Shown: piece after piece, positions 8,731 to 16,717 of the stretch
Layout of the letters: the number at the start of each line of letters is the position of its first letter
How positions within the stretch are numbered: position 1 is the first letter of the stretch
From: CADEFQ01 sp050185195
Lineage (GTDB): Bacteria > Pseudomonadota > Gammaproteobacteria > Steroidobacterales > Steroidobacteraceae
DNA: 64,000 bases
Reading direction: 5' to 3'
Assembly: GCA_050185195.1 (NCBI GenBank)
Contig: JBFWZQ010000003.1
Coordinates: forward strand, 247,221 to 311,220
The notes under the pieces: model-generated
What the model saw: only the letters and a program-made list of their open reading frames with translations
Told to the model about the DNA's origin: nothing
The model's database searches: none
Program-made: the position numbers and the translations under genes

Positions 8731-10050
8731 ATGAACGACCGGCCAGCCACCGCCAGCGCGGAGCTTCGCTACCAGGGCGGCTTCGCCAACCACTTCGCGA
8801 GCGAAGCGCTGGCGGGCGCGCTGCCGGCGCACAACTCGCCGCAGCGCTGCCCCTACGGCCTCTATGCCGAGCAGCTGTCGGGCACCGCCTTCACGGCGCC
8901 GCGCGCGAGCAATCGCCGCTCGTGGCTCTACCGGATCCGGCCGGCCGCGGTGCATCGGCCGTTTCGCAGGCTCGCGAACGAACGAATCGTGAGCCGCTTC
9001 ACGGACCTCGAGGCGCCGCCCGACGCCCTGCGCTGGAATCCGCTGCCGATCCCCGCAGGCGCCGTCGATTTCCTCGACGGCCTCGTGACCTTCGCGGGCA
9101 ACGGCGATCCGCACGCCCAGCGCGGCTGCGGCATCCACCTCTACGCGGCGAACCGCTCGATGACGCAGCGCGCCTTCTACGACGCCGACGGCGAACTGTT
9201 GATCGTGCCCCAGTCCGGCAGGCTGCTGCTCGTGACCGAACTTGGCCGGCTGCTCGTCGGGCCGCAGGAAATCGCGCTCGTGCCGCGCGGCGTGCGCTTT
9301 CGCGTCGAACTGCCCGACGGCGCGGCGCGTGGTTACGCCTGCGAGAACTACGGCACGGCGTTTCGCCTGCCCGACCTCGGCCCGATCGGCTCGAACGGGC
9401 TTGCGTGCGAGCGCGACTTCCTCACGCCCGAAGCCTGGTATGAGGACAGCAACGAGCCGCACGAGCTCGTCGCGAAGTTCATGGGTGGCCTGTGGTCCAC
9501 GCCGCTGGATCACTCGCCGTTCGACGTCGTCGCGTGGCGCGGCAACTACGCGCCCTGCAAGTACGACCTGCGCCGCTTCAACACGATCGGCTCGATCAGC
9601 TACGACCACCCCGACCCGTCGATCTTCCTCGTGCTGCAGTCGGTCACCGACACGCCGGGGGTGGATGACATCGACTTCGTGATCTTCCCGCCGCGCTGGC
9701 TTGCGATGCAGGACACCTTCCGCCCACCCTGGTTCCACCGCAATGTCGCGAGCGAGTTCATGGGCCTCATCCATGGCACCTACGATGCGAAAGCCGCGGG
9801 TTTCCTGCCGGGCGGCGCATCGCTGCACAACTGCATGACCGGCCACGGGCCCGACGCCGCGACCTTTGCGAAAGCCTCGAGCGCGGACACGACCCAGCCC
9901 GAGCACGTCGCCGACACGATGGCCTTCATGTTCGAGACCCGCTGCGTCATCCGGCCGACACGCTACGCACTGGAGTCGCCGCTGCGGCAGGACGACTACC
10001 AGGAATGCTGGCAGGGACTGGGCAGGCATTTCGACCCGACGAAGGCCTGA
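8731..10050 (+). CDS. hmgA: Homogentisate 1,2-dioxygenase
   Basis: 439 residues, the normal length. The sequence reads as HmgA throughout (YQGGFANHFASEALAGALP near the N-terminus). The iron site is visible in the C-terminal domain: His in PPWFHRN, Glu in SEFMG, and His in LHNCMTGHGPD. The enzyme opens the ring of homogentisate to maleylacetoacetate in tyrosine and phenylalanine breakdown. The usual partners fahA and maiA are not adjacent. The start is the ATG at 8731; the open frame upstream runs through the oxidase gene and is not coding. Confidence 0.97.
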   Translation: MNDRPATASAELRYQGGFANHFASEALAGALPAHNSPQRCPYGLYAEQLSGTAFTAPRASNRRSWLYRIRPAAVHRPFRRLANERIVSRFTDLEAPPDALRWNPLPIPAGAVDFLDGLVTFAGNGDPHAQRGCGIHLYAANRSMTQRAFYDADGELLIVPQSGRLLLVTELGRLLVGPQEIALVPRGVRFRVELPDGAARGYACENYGTAFRLPDLGPIGSNGLACERDFLTPEAWYEDSNEPHELVAKFMGGLWSTPLDHSPFDVVAWRGNYAPCKYDLRRFNTIGSISYDHPDPSIFLVLQSVTDTPGVDDIDFVIFPPRWLAMQDTFRPPWFHRNVASEFMGLIHGTYDAKAAGFLPGGASLHNCMTGHGPDAATFAKASSADTTQPEHVADTMAFMFETRCVIRPTRYALESPLRQDDYQECWQGLGRHFDPTKA

Positions 10051-10073
10051 GCACCGGCGGAGCCGCCCGCGCC

Positions 10074-10550
10074 CTATCCGCGTCGCGCTGCCTCGATCGC
10101 CGCCACGTCGATCTTTTTCATTTTCATCATCGCCTCGAAGGCACGCTTCGCGGCTGCGCGGTCCGGATCGGTGGTGGCTTCCAGCAGCACCCGGGGCGTG
10201 ATCTGCCAGGACAGGCCCCACTTGTCCTTGCACCAGCCGCAGGCACTCTCGGTGCCGCCGTGGCCGACGATCGCGTTCCAGTAGCGGTCGGTCTCGGCCT
10301 GGTCTTCGGTGACGACCAGGAACGAAAAGGCTTCGCTGTGCTTGAAGGCCGGGCCGCCGTTCAGGCCGAGGCAGGGTACGCCCACGACCGTGAACTCCAC
10401 CGTCAGCACCTGCCCTTCCTTGCCCGACGGGTAGTCGCCGGGCGCACGGTGGACCGCCGTGACGGCGCTGTCTGGAAACGTCCGGGCGTAGAACCGGGCC
10501 GCTGCTTCCGCGTCGCCGTCGTACCAAAGGCAAATCATGTTCCGGGCCAT
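10074..10550 (-). CDS. VOC-superfamily protein (PhnB / 3-demethylubiquinone methyltransferase-like)
   Basis: 158 residues from ATG at 10550. It begins ARNMICLWYDGDAEAAARFY and holds the GPAFKHSEAFSFLV and YWNAIVGHGGTESACGWCKD segments typical of PhnB-like VOC proteins. The C-terminus has a basic run (MMKMKKID). The function of this subfamily is unsettled; members are often annotated as glyoxalase-like. It converges with hmgA, 23 bp apart. A longer open frame to 10685 runs through the tRNA-Thr gene and is rejected as the start. Confidence 0.85.
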   Translation of the reverse strand: MARNMICLWYDGDAEAAARFYARTFPDSAVTAVHRAPGDYPSGKEGQVLTVEFTVVGVPCLGLNGGPAFKHSEAFSFLVVTEDQAETDRYWNAIVGHGGTESACGWCKDKWGLSWQITPRVLLEATTDPDRAAAKRAFEAMMKMKKIDVAAIEAARRG

Positions 10551-10624
10551 CGTCCACCTCCGTTTCGACGAGGACGTACCAACCATGCGGGAACCGACAA
10601 CCGGACGGGGTGCGCCGGGAAAGG

Positions 10625-10700
<76 letters not shown>

Positions 10701-10717
10701 GCGCTGGCAGCGGGATT

Positions 10718-11407
10718 CTACCCCGCCACGCCCGCCGCCGCGGGGCAGGGCTTCAGCTCGAGCTGGCTCGAACCCTCGCTATTGAACGCTTCGGCCTCGG
10801 CGAGTTCCTGCGGCGTCTGCAGCGGCAGGTCGACCCACCAGGTCGTCCCGATGTGCAGGCGCTCGGTGACGTCGGGCGCGAGCCCCAGCCGGCGCAGTTC
10901 CGCCGCCCGCCGGTCCGCGCGCTCGCGTTCGGAGAAGATGCCGACCGAAATGCGGCGCGTGTCCGTATCGGCCATGACGCTGGCATCGGTGATGCCCGCG
11001 CGCGCAAGGCGCGCCAGCAGGCGCGTTTCAGCGGCGGCATTACGCTGCGCCGGCAGGGAGACCCAGAAACCCTCGGCCTCGCGCGACTCCTCGGTGCGCG
11101 GGCGCGCGTCGTAACCGCCCTCGCTGAATGCCGTCGCGGCCCGGCCTGCCTCCGCCTCGCTCCCGAACGGCCCTATCGAGCGGCACAAGGCCGCCGCCCC
11201 GGCGGGTGCTCCGGGCACCGCGGCCGACGCGCCACCGTCCTCCCCGCCGCGGGTGCTCGACGGGGCGGCCGAGGCTTCGCTCGCGAGCTTGAGGCGTGGC
11301 ACATCGGGCGGCGGCGAATTCGCCATGGGCGGCGCGACGGGCGTGAGCATCGCCCAGGCGAAGAAGCCGAGGTTGGCCGTAAGGAGGGCAAAGAGCAGCG
11401 TGCGCAC
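10718..11407 (-). CDS. SPOR-domain membrane protein
   Basis: 229 residues from a GTG at 11407, ten bases after the coaX stop. A single N-terminal membrane helix (about residues 2-20) is followed by a Pro/Ala/Ser-rich linker, a first conserved block (CRSIGPFGSEAEAG) and a C-terminal SPOR-like repeat (ISVGIFSERERADRRAAEL). SPOR domains bind denuded septal peptidoglycan, so a periplasmic role at the division site is likely. The order birA-coaX-SPOR protein-tRNA recurs in gammaproteobacteria. An alternative upstream start would overlap coaX and lacks a membrane helix at the N-terminus. Confidence 0.8.
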   Translation of the reverse strand: MRTLLFALLTANLGFFAWAMLTPVAPPMANSPPPDVPRLKLASEASAAPSSTRGGEDGGASAAVPGAPAGAAALCRSIGPFGSEAEAGRAATAFSEGGYDARPRTEESREAEGFWVSLPAQRNAAAETRLLARLARAGITDASVMADTDTRRISVGIFSERERADRRAAELRRLGLAPDVTERLHIGTTWWVDLPLQTPQELAEAEAFNSEGSSQLELKPCPAAAGVAG

Positions 11408-11417
11408 GGGCGGGAGT

Positions 11418-12188
11418 CTAATCGAGCGCCGCAAGGCCGCGCAGCACGAGATCCGGAACGAGCGCATGGGGCACGGTGAGCAGGGCGAGGACCTGCGCCG
11501 CACCGCCGCCCGTGACGAGGAGGCGGGGGCGCCCGCCATAACGCGCGCATGCCGCGCGCCAGGCCCGTTCGACCAGGGCCGCGGCTGCGTGGCGCGACCC
11601 CTGCACGAGCGCCTCGTGCGTGCTGGTCGCGAACAGCGTGCGCCGGCCACTTCGACCGGGCGCCGCGCGACGGCGGATGCCCTGCGTATCGCGCAGCAGC
11701 GCTTCGACCATGAGCCCCGGCCCGGGCACGATGACACCGCCCCCGTGCTTCCCGTCGCGCGATACGAAATCGATCGTCATTGCCGTGCCGATGTCGACGA
11801 CACACGCGGCGCGCGCCGGTGCATGCAGGTGGTGCGCGCCGATCACCGCGGCCCAGCGATCCGCCCCGAGCCGCCAGGGTTCGCGATAGCCGCAGCGCAC
11901 GCCCGCAGCTTGGGCGGTCGTCCGCAGGCGTGTCACGGCCACGCCGAAGGCCCGTCGCAGGTCGCGCTCGAGGGCGCGTGTGCGCGAAGGCCGCCCGACC
12001 GACACCATGCGGATCGCGTCGACATGCTTCGGCAACGCGGCCAGCAACTCCGGGACGGGCACGTGCCCGGCCGCGCCGATCGGCAACGCGTGTTGGCGCT
12101 CGATGCGGCTCCCGCGCGCCAGCGCCCACTTGACGCGGCTGTTGCCGACGTCGATCAGCAGGCTGCGGCGCGGGCGTTCGCTCTTCAT
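11418..12188 (-). CDS. coaX: Type III pantothenate kinase
   Basis: 256 residues. Characteristic motifs: LLIDVGNSRVKWA near residues 10-22 (phosphate-binding loop), GADRWAA in the middle, ACVVDIGTAMTIDFV with the catalytic Asp, and LLVTGGGAA near the end. The enzyme phosphorylates pantothenate in the first step of coenzyme A synthesis. The ATG overlaps the birA stop by 4 bp (ATGA), so translation is coupled to birA. Confidence 0.95.
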   Translation of the reverse strand: MKSERPRRSLLIDVGNSRVKWALARGSRIERQHALPIGAAGHVPVPELLAALPKHVDAIRMVSVGRPSRTRALERDLRRAFGVAVTRLRTTAQAAGVRCGYREPWRLGADRWAAVIGAHHLHAPARAACVVDIGTAMTIDFVSRDGKHGGGVIVPGPGLMVEALLRDTQGIRRRAAPGRSGRRTLFATSTHEALVQGSRHAAAALVERAWRAACARYGGRPRLLVTGGGAAQVLALLTVPHALVPDLVLRGLAALD

Positions 12189-13204
12189 GGCTGCGCCCGC
12201 ACGCTCACCTCGCCCGCGACGAAACGCTGCAACCCGCCCGGCGTTTCGACGAGCAGCGCCCCGCCGGCATCGATGCCGCGCGCGATGCCGACCTGCGGGT
12301 CGGTCCCGAGCGCCACGGACACCGCGCGTCCCCGCAGGGCATCCGCCTGCCGCCACTCGGCCGCAAAGGGCGTGAGCCCCTCCGCCGCGAAAACCGGCAA
12401 CGCTCCGACGACTTCCCGCACCAGGCCCGCCACGAGCGCATTACGATCCGCGCTACCGCCGAGTTCGACGACATCGATCGCCGTATTGCCGGCCGCGGCC
12501 ACCTGCGACCTCGCCGGCGCGCCGAGCGCGACGTTCACGCCGATGCCGATGACGACGACGACCGGCCCGGAAGCCTCCGCGCGCATCTCGATCAGGATGC
12601 CGCCGAGCTTGCGTCCGCCCGCCATGACATCGTTCGGCCACTTGAGTTCGAGCCCTTGCAAGCCGTGGGCGGACAGCGCGCGCAGGGCGCACACACCGAC
12701 CACGAGCGACAACGCCGCGAGGTCCCGCGGCAGCTCGGCGAATGTCCAGGCAATCGACAGGCACACGGCGCCGCCGAGCGGCGCCACCCACTCGCGCCCT
12801 CGCCGTCCGCGCCCGGCCGTCTGGTGTTCGGCGAGCAGCACGGCGGCCCGGCCCCGCGACGGCTCCTCACCGGCCGCGAGCAACGCGGCATTCGTCGACG
12901 GCAGGGCCCAGGCCACCTCGCAGCGGGCGACGCGCGCCCGCACATCTTCCGGTAACTGCGCGAGGATGCGGGCGGCGTCGAGCGCGCCCACGCCGTCGCC
13001 CAGGCGATAGCCCCGGTTCGGCACCGCCTCGATGCGCACGCCTGCGTCCCCGAGCGCGTGCACGGCTTTCCAGACGGCGCTGCGTGTCACGCCGAAGTCC
13101 CTGGCGAGCTGCTGTCCGGACGCGAAGCCGCCGTCGCCCAGGCGACGGAAGATCCGCTCCCCGAGGGTCGCGGCACGAGCGTCCTGCCCATCCCGTGTGC
13201 CCAT
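12185..13204 (-). CDS. birA: Biotin--protein ligase and biotin operon repressor BirA
   Basis: 339 residues. An N-terminal winged helix (about 12-70, FGVTRSAVWKAVHALG) is followed by the catalytic domain with GRGRRGR at 131-137 (biotinoyl-AMP loop) and KWPNDV at 188-193 with Lys199 in RKLGGIL. It attaches biotin to acetyl-CoA carboxylase, and the helix-turn-helix suggests it also represses biotin genes. The start ATG shares one base with the plsY stop (TGATG). The open frame continues upstream inside plsY without coding sense. Confidence 0.95.
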   Translation of the reverse strand: MGTRDGQDARAATLGERIFRRLGDGGFASGQQLARDFGVTRSAVWKAVHALGDAGVRIEAVPNRGYRLGDGVGALDAARILAQLPEDVRARVARCEVAWALPSTNAALLAAGEEPSRGRAAVLLAEHQTAGRGRRGREWVAPLGGAVCLSIAWTFAELPRDLAALSLVVGVCALRALSAHGLQGLELKWPNDVMAGGRKLGGILIEMRAEASGPVVVVIGIGVNVALGAPARSQVAAAGNTAIDVVELGGSADRNALVAGLVREVVGALPVFAAEGLTPFAAEWRQADALRGRAVSVALGTDPQVGIARGIDAGGALLVETPGGLQRFVAGEVSVRAQP

Positions 13205-13845
13205 CAGCGGCCGCGCCCCAGCCGCCACAGCCGGCGTGCGCGTGGCTCCGTGCCGGCGCGCATGCGCGCGATGTTGGCGCGATGCGTATGGACGACGAGC
13301 GCGGCGGCCGCCACGCCGAACAGGCACAGCGGCACGAAAGGTTCGACGTGCAGGGCCCCGACATAAATGGGCAAGGCCGCCGCGGCGATCATCGAGGCGA
13401 GCCCGACGAAGCCGAAGGCAATCGCCACGACCAGCCACACGCCGAGCACGGCAGCCAGCGCGGTGGGGGAAAGTGCCAGCAACGCGCCGACGAGCGTCGC
13501 GGCGCCCTTGCCGCCGCGAAAACCATGCCACAGCGGCCAGACGTGGCCCACCATCGCCGCGAAGGCGCAGGCCGCCGGCAGCCAGTCTTGCGAGGCGCCC
13601 GCGCGCGCCGCGGCGACGGGCAGCCAGGCTGCGGCCAGCCAGCCCTTGCCGAGGTCGATCACGATGACGCCGAGCGCGAACCAGGGTCCCTGCGTGCGCA
13701 GGGCATTGGTGCCGCCCGCGTTGCCGCTGCCGAGCGTGCGGATGTCGACGCCGCCGCGCAGCCGCCCGACCAGCAACGCGCCACTCACCGAACCGAGGCC
13801 GTAGGCGGCCAGCACCGCGATTGCCGCAACCACGGCGCCGCTCAC
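13204..13845 (-). CDS. plsY: Glycerol-3-phosphate acyltransferase PlsY
   Basis: 213 residues from a GTG at 13845 that overlaps the preceding stop (GTGA). About five membrane helices. Two conserved cytoplasmic loops are present: RTLGSGNAGGTNALR at 36-50 and WHGFRGGKGAAT at 106-117. PlsY transfers an acyl group from acyl-phosphate to glycerol-3-phosphate, the first step of phospholipid synthesis. It is part of the compact operon with birA, coaX and the SPOR gene. Confidence 0.95.
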   Translation of the reverse strand: MSGAVVAAIAVLAAYGLGSVSGALLVGRLRGGVDIRTLGSGNAGGTNALRTQGPWFALGVIVIDLGKGWLAAAWLPVAAARAGASQDWLPAACAFAAMVGHVWPLWHGFRGGKGAATLVGALLALSPTALAAVLGVWLVVAIAFGFVGLASMIAAAALPIYVGALHVEPFVPLCLFGVAAAALVVHTHRANIARMRAGTEPRARRLWRLGRGR

Positions 13846-14780
13846 CGGAACACTTCCGCGATCATGCAGCGTACGCTGCCGCCGCCGAGCCGCTCGATCG
13901 TCGGCACCGGCACCGGCAGGACGCTGTCCGTGCAGGCGGCCAGGCGCGCGTAGCGCTCGGGCGCGAGCCGCGCACGCGCGGTCGCCGACAGCACCAGCAC
14001 GCCGCTGTCGCCCAGTGCTTCGTCCCACGACGCGAGCTCGATCAGGTTGCCCGCAAACGCCTCGATCTCCTCGCGCGTCAACTCGATCACGTCGCGACCG
14101 CTCGCCGCGAGCCGGGCGAGCACCCGTTCGCGATCGGCGTCAGCGAGGCAGGTCGCGCCGATGGCCACGAAGCTGCGCCCGATCCCCATCAGGACATTCG
14201 TGTGGTAGAGCGGCACGCCGTCGCGATCGGCCGCATCGAAGATCTCCGCCGCGTAGCCCATCGCCTCGCACCACTGCGCCAGCACGCGCTCGTCGGTGCG
14301 CGGCGAGCGGCAGGCGTAGGCGACACGGTGGACATGATCGAGCACGAGGCTGCCCGTGCCTTCGAGAAAGCGGCCGTCGCGCTCGTGCGCGGTCAGGTCG
14401 AGCGTGCGCGCGATGCGAAAACCCGCCTCGTGCGCAACCCGATCGACGATGTCGCGACGGCGCTCCGTGCGGCGGTTCGCGGCCTGCATCGGGTAGAGGA
14501 CAACGGTGCCATCCGCGTGCCAGCTCACCCAGTTGTTCGGGAAAACGGCGTCGGGCTTCTCCGGTTCGCGCGTGTCCTCGACGACGCACACCGACACGCC
14601 CTCGCTGCGCAGCGCGGCGACCATCGCATCGAACTCCCCCCGCGCACGTTCGAGCGCGTCCGCAGACAAGGAAACGTCACGGCGTTGCATGCGATTGCTC
14701 GGTGCGGTTTCAGTGTTGAAACCGAACGCCGCGGGACGCACGAGGAACACCGAATCGGCGCACTGCTGGATCATCGGCAC
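13842..14780 (-). CDS. Amidinotransferase-fold hydrolase, CtlX-like (arginine deiminase-related)
   Basis: 312 residues. Guanidine-modifying fold motifs are in order: PDAVFPNNW (about 78-86), FLEGTGSLVLD, YHTNVLMGIG and the C-terminal GGGSVRCMIAEVF with the catalytic Cys. This pattern matches the citrulline/arginine hydrolase CtlX group rather than classic ArcA. It likely hydrolyses an arginine-like compound; the exact substrate is uncertain. It is the first gene of the plsY-birA-coaX-SPOR chain and overlaps plsY by 4 bp. Confidence 0.8.
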   Translation of the reverse strand: MPMIQQCADSVFLVRPAAFGFNTETAPSNRMQRRDVSLSADALERARGEFDAMVAALRSEGVSVCVVEDTREPEKPDAVFPNNWVSWHADGTVVLYPMQAANRRTERRRDIVDRVAHEAGFRIARTLDLTAHERDGRFLEGTGSLVLDHVHRVAYACRSPRTDERVLAQWCEAMGYAAEIFDAADRDGVPLYHTNVLMGIGRSFVAIGATCLADADRERVLARLAASGRDVIELTREEIEAFAGNLIELASWDEALGDSGVLVLSATARARLAPERYARLAACTDSVLPVPVPTIERLGGGSVRCMIAEVFR

Positions 14781-14953
14781 TGTCGACAGGGTTTACAGTT
14801 CTGGGCGAGAGCCAAAGCGGACGCCCCGGAAGATATAGCATTTTCAGTGGCTTATCACGTGTGGCACGAGGGTTGCTGCAGGAGGGGCCAGGAGGCTCTG
14901 CAGCGAGAGCGTCCGCACAGGGGGTCGAGCGCGTCGTCAAGATCGCGCCGAGG

Positions 14954-14987
14954 AAAAAGGCCTGCGACGCAAGTCGCGGGCCTTTTT
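14954..14987. terminator. Strong bidirectional terminator
   Basis: AAAAAGGCC-TGCGAC, a 4-base loop, then GTCGCGGGCCTTTTT: a long stem with A and T tracts on either side, so it can stop transcripts on both strands. On the minus strand it ends the aqpZ transcript. On the plus strand no protein gene precedes it, which raises the question of a short RNA from the 14781-14953 gap. Confidence 0.85.
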
Positions 14988-15018
14988 CTTGCCAGTCACC
15001 GCCGCGCGCGGATGGCGA

Positions 15019-15729
15019 TCAGCCGACCGCCGCGGCGTGGCTCCGCCCCATCCACTTGTACGCGAGGCCACCGAGCATGCCGCCCACGATGGGCGCGACC
15101 CAGAACATCCACAATTGCTGGATCGCCCAACCCCCGACCATCAGCGCCGGCCCGGTACTGCGCGCCGGGTTCACCGAGGTGTTGGTCACCGGGATGCTGA
15201 TGAGGTGGATCAGCGTGAGCGCGAGCCCGATCGCAAGTCCCGCGAAGCCGGGCGATCCGAGCCGGTCGGTCGCGCCCATGATGATCAGCAGGAAGAAAAA
15301 CGTCATCACGACTTCGCACAGGAACGCCGCGCCGGGCGCAAAGCCACCCGGCGAATGATCGCCGTAGCCGTTCGCCGCGAGGCCACCCGCCAGCACGTCC
15401 GTCCCGTTGCCACCCGCGATCGTGAGCAGCAGCCACGCCGCGACGATGGCGCCCGCCACCTGCGCGACGATGTAGGGAGCGACATCGCCCGCCCTGCAGC
15501 GCCCGCCCGCGAAGAGCCCGAGTGTCACGGCGGGATTCAGGTGACAGCCCGAAACATGGCCGATCGCATAACACATGGTGAGCAGCGTGAGGCCGAAGGC
15601 CAGCGCGACGCCCACGAGGCCGATACCGATCTCCGGGAAGCGCGCCGCGATCACCGCGCTCCCGCAACCACCGAGGACAAGCCACAGGGTCCCGAGGAAC
15701 TCCGCGGCCACGCGATTAAGCAAAGGCAT
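15019..15729 (-). CDS. aqpZ: Aquaporin Z
   Basis: 236 residues from an ATG at 15729 with a GGGGGAG ribosome site. Six membrane helices and two Asn-Pro-Ala boxes (HLNPAVT at 63-69, SVNPARS at 185-191). By comparison with E. coli AqpZ the selectivity filter residues are Phe45, His175, Thr184 and Arg190, the water-selective set rather than the glycerol set. A strong terminator follows. Confidence 0.96.
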   Translation of the reverse strand: MPLLNRVAAEFLGTLWLVLGGCGSAVIAARFPEIGIGLVGVALAFGLTLLTMCYAIGHVSGCHLNPAVTLGLFAGGRCRAGDVAPYIVAQVAGAIVAAWLLLTIAGGNGTDVLAGGLAANGYGDHSPGGFAPGAAFLCEVVMTFFFLLIIMGATDRLGSPGFAGLAIGLALTLIHLISIPVTNTSVNPARSTGPALMVGGWAIQQLWMFWVAPIVGGMLGGLAYKWMGRSHAAAVG

Positions 15730-15804
15730 GATGCTCCCCCTTCTTGTTGTAGTTGGCGGTCCGATCATGGCACGCCGTGGCGCGCGCGTCGCGCCGGGCG
15801 CACA

Positions 15805-16716
15805 ATGGCCACGCCCATGAGCGAGCATGTCCCCACGCTCTCCGCCAAGGCGATCGAGACGGATGCCTTTGCACGCGCCATCGCCACTGCGTACGAGCGC
15901 TACGGGTTCGTGGTGATCGCCGACCACGGGATTGGTCAACACCTGATCGACGATTGCCTCGCGGCGTGCCGCGAATTCTTCGCGCTCCCGGAAGCCGTCA
16001 AACGCCGCTATCACGCACCGGGCGGCGGCGGCGCCCGCGGCTATACACCGTTCGGCATCGAGACCGCGAAGCGCGCCACCCACCCTGACCTGAAGGAATT
16101 CTGGCATGTCGGCCGCGAGACGACCCCGAATGCCCGGGTGGCCGAAGTGCCGCGATTTCGCGAGCGCACCCTCGCCTTGTGGGACGCCTACGACGCACTC
16201 GGCCGGCGGCTACTCGGCGCGATCGCGTGCGCGCTCGCCCTGCCCCGCGAGTATTTCGAGAACAAGGTCAACGAGGGCGACAGCGTACTGCGTGTCCTGC
16301 ACTATCCGCCGGTCGAGGGCGATCCGGGCGGCATGCGTGCCGGGGAACACGAGGACATCAACGTGATCACGCTGCTCCTTGGCGCCGAGGAGCCCGGGCT
16401 CGAGATCAGGACGCGCGAAGGCGAATGGTTGCCGGTCGATCCCCTGCCCGGATCGGTGGTCTGCAACGTCGGCGACATGCTGCAGCGGCTCACGAATGGC
16501 GTGTTGCGCTCGACCACCCACCACGTGGTCAACCCCGCGGGGGAACACGCCGGTCGCTCACGCTATGCGATGCCGTACTTCCTGCATTTCAACCCCGATT
16601 TCGAGATCCGCACCCTGCCTTCGTGCGTGTCGGCGGATACGCCGGATCGTTTCCCCGAGCCCATTACCGCGAACGCCTACCTGCAGCAGCGCCTCAAGGA
16701 AATCGGGCTGCTCTGA
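15805..16716 (+). CDS. 2-oxoglutarate/Fe(II) oxygenase, isopenicillin N synthase family
   Basis: 303 residues from ATG 15805; an in-frame ATG at 15817 is equally plausible and would fit if CACAAT at 15801 is a -10 box. The N-terminal DIOX_N part (YERYGFVVIADHGI) precedes the double-stranded beta-helix. Iron ligands are His182, Asp184 (EHEDINV) and His239 (STTHHVV); Arg253 would bind 2-oxoglutarate, though the usual RxS is R-Y-A here. Bacterial members hydroxylate or desaturate small molecules; the substrate is unknown. It converges with cysNC with one base between the stop codons. Confidence 0.85.
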   Translation: MATPMSEHVPTLSAKAIETDAFARAIATAYERYGFVVIADHGIGQHLIDDCLAACREFFALPEAVKRRYHAPGGGGARGYTPFGIETAKRATHPDLKEFWHVGRETTPNARVAEVPRFRERTLALWDAYDALGRRLLGAIACALALPREYFENKVNEGDSVLRVLHYPPVEGDPGGMRAGEHEDINVITLLLGAEEPGLEIRTREGEWLPVDPLPGSVVCNVGDMLQRLTNGVLRSTTHHVVNPAGEHAGRSRYAMPYFLHFNPDFEIRTLPSCVSADTPDRFPEPITANAYLQQRLKEIGLL

Positions 16717-16717
16717 C

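Noticed and set aside
8707..10557. 616-residue minus-strand open frame across hmgA
   Set aside because: Antisense of hmgA, and the VOC gene on that strand is read in a different, sensible frame.
14989..15804. Long plus frame running into the oxygenase
   Set aside because: It covers the antisense of aqpZ; the real N-terminus begins near 15805 or 15817.
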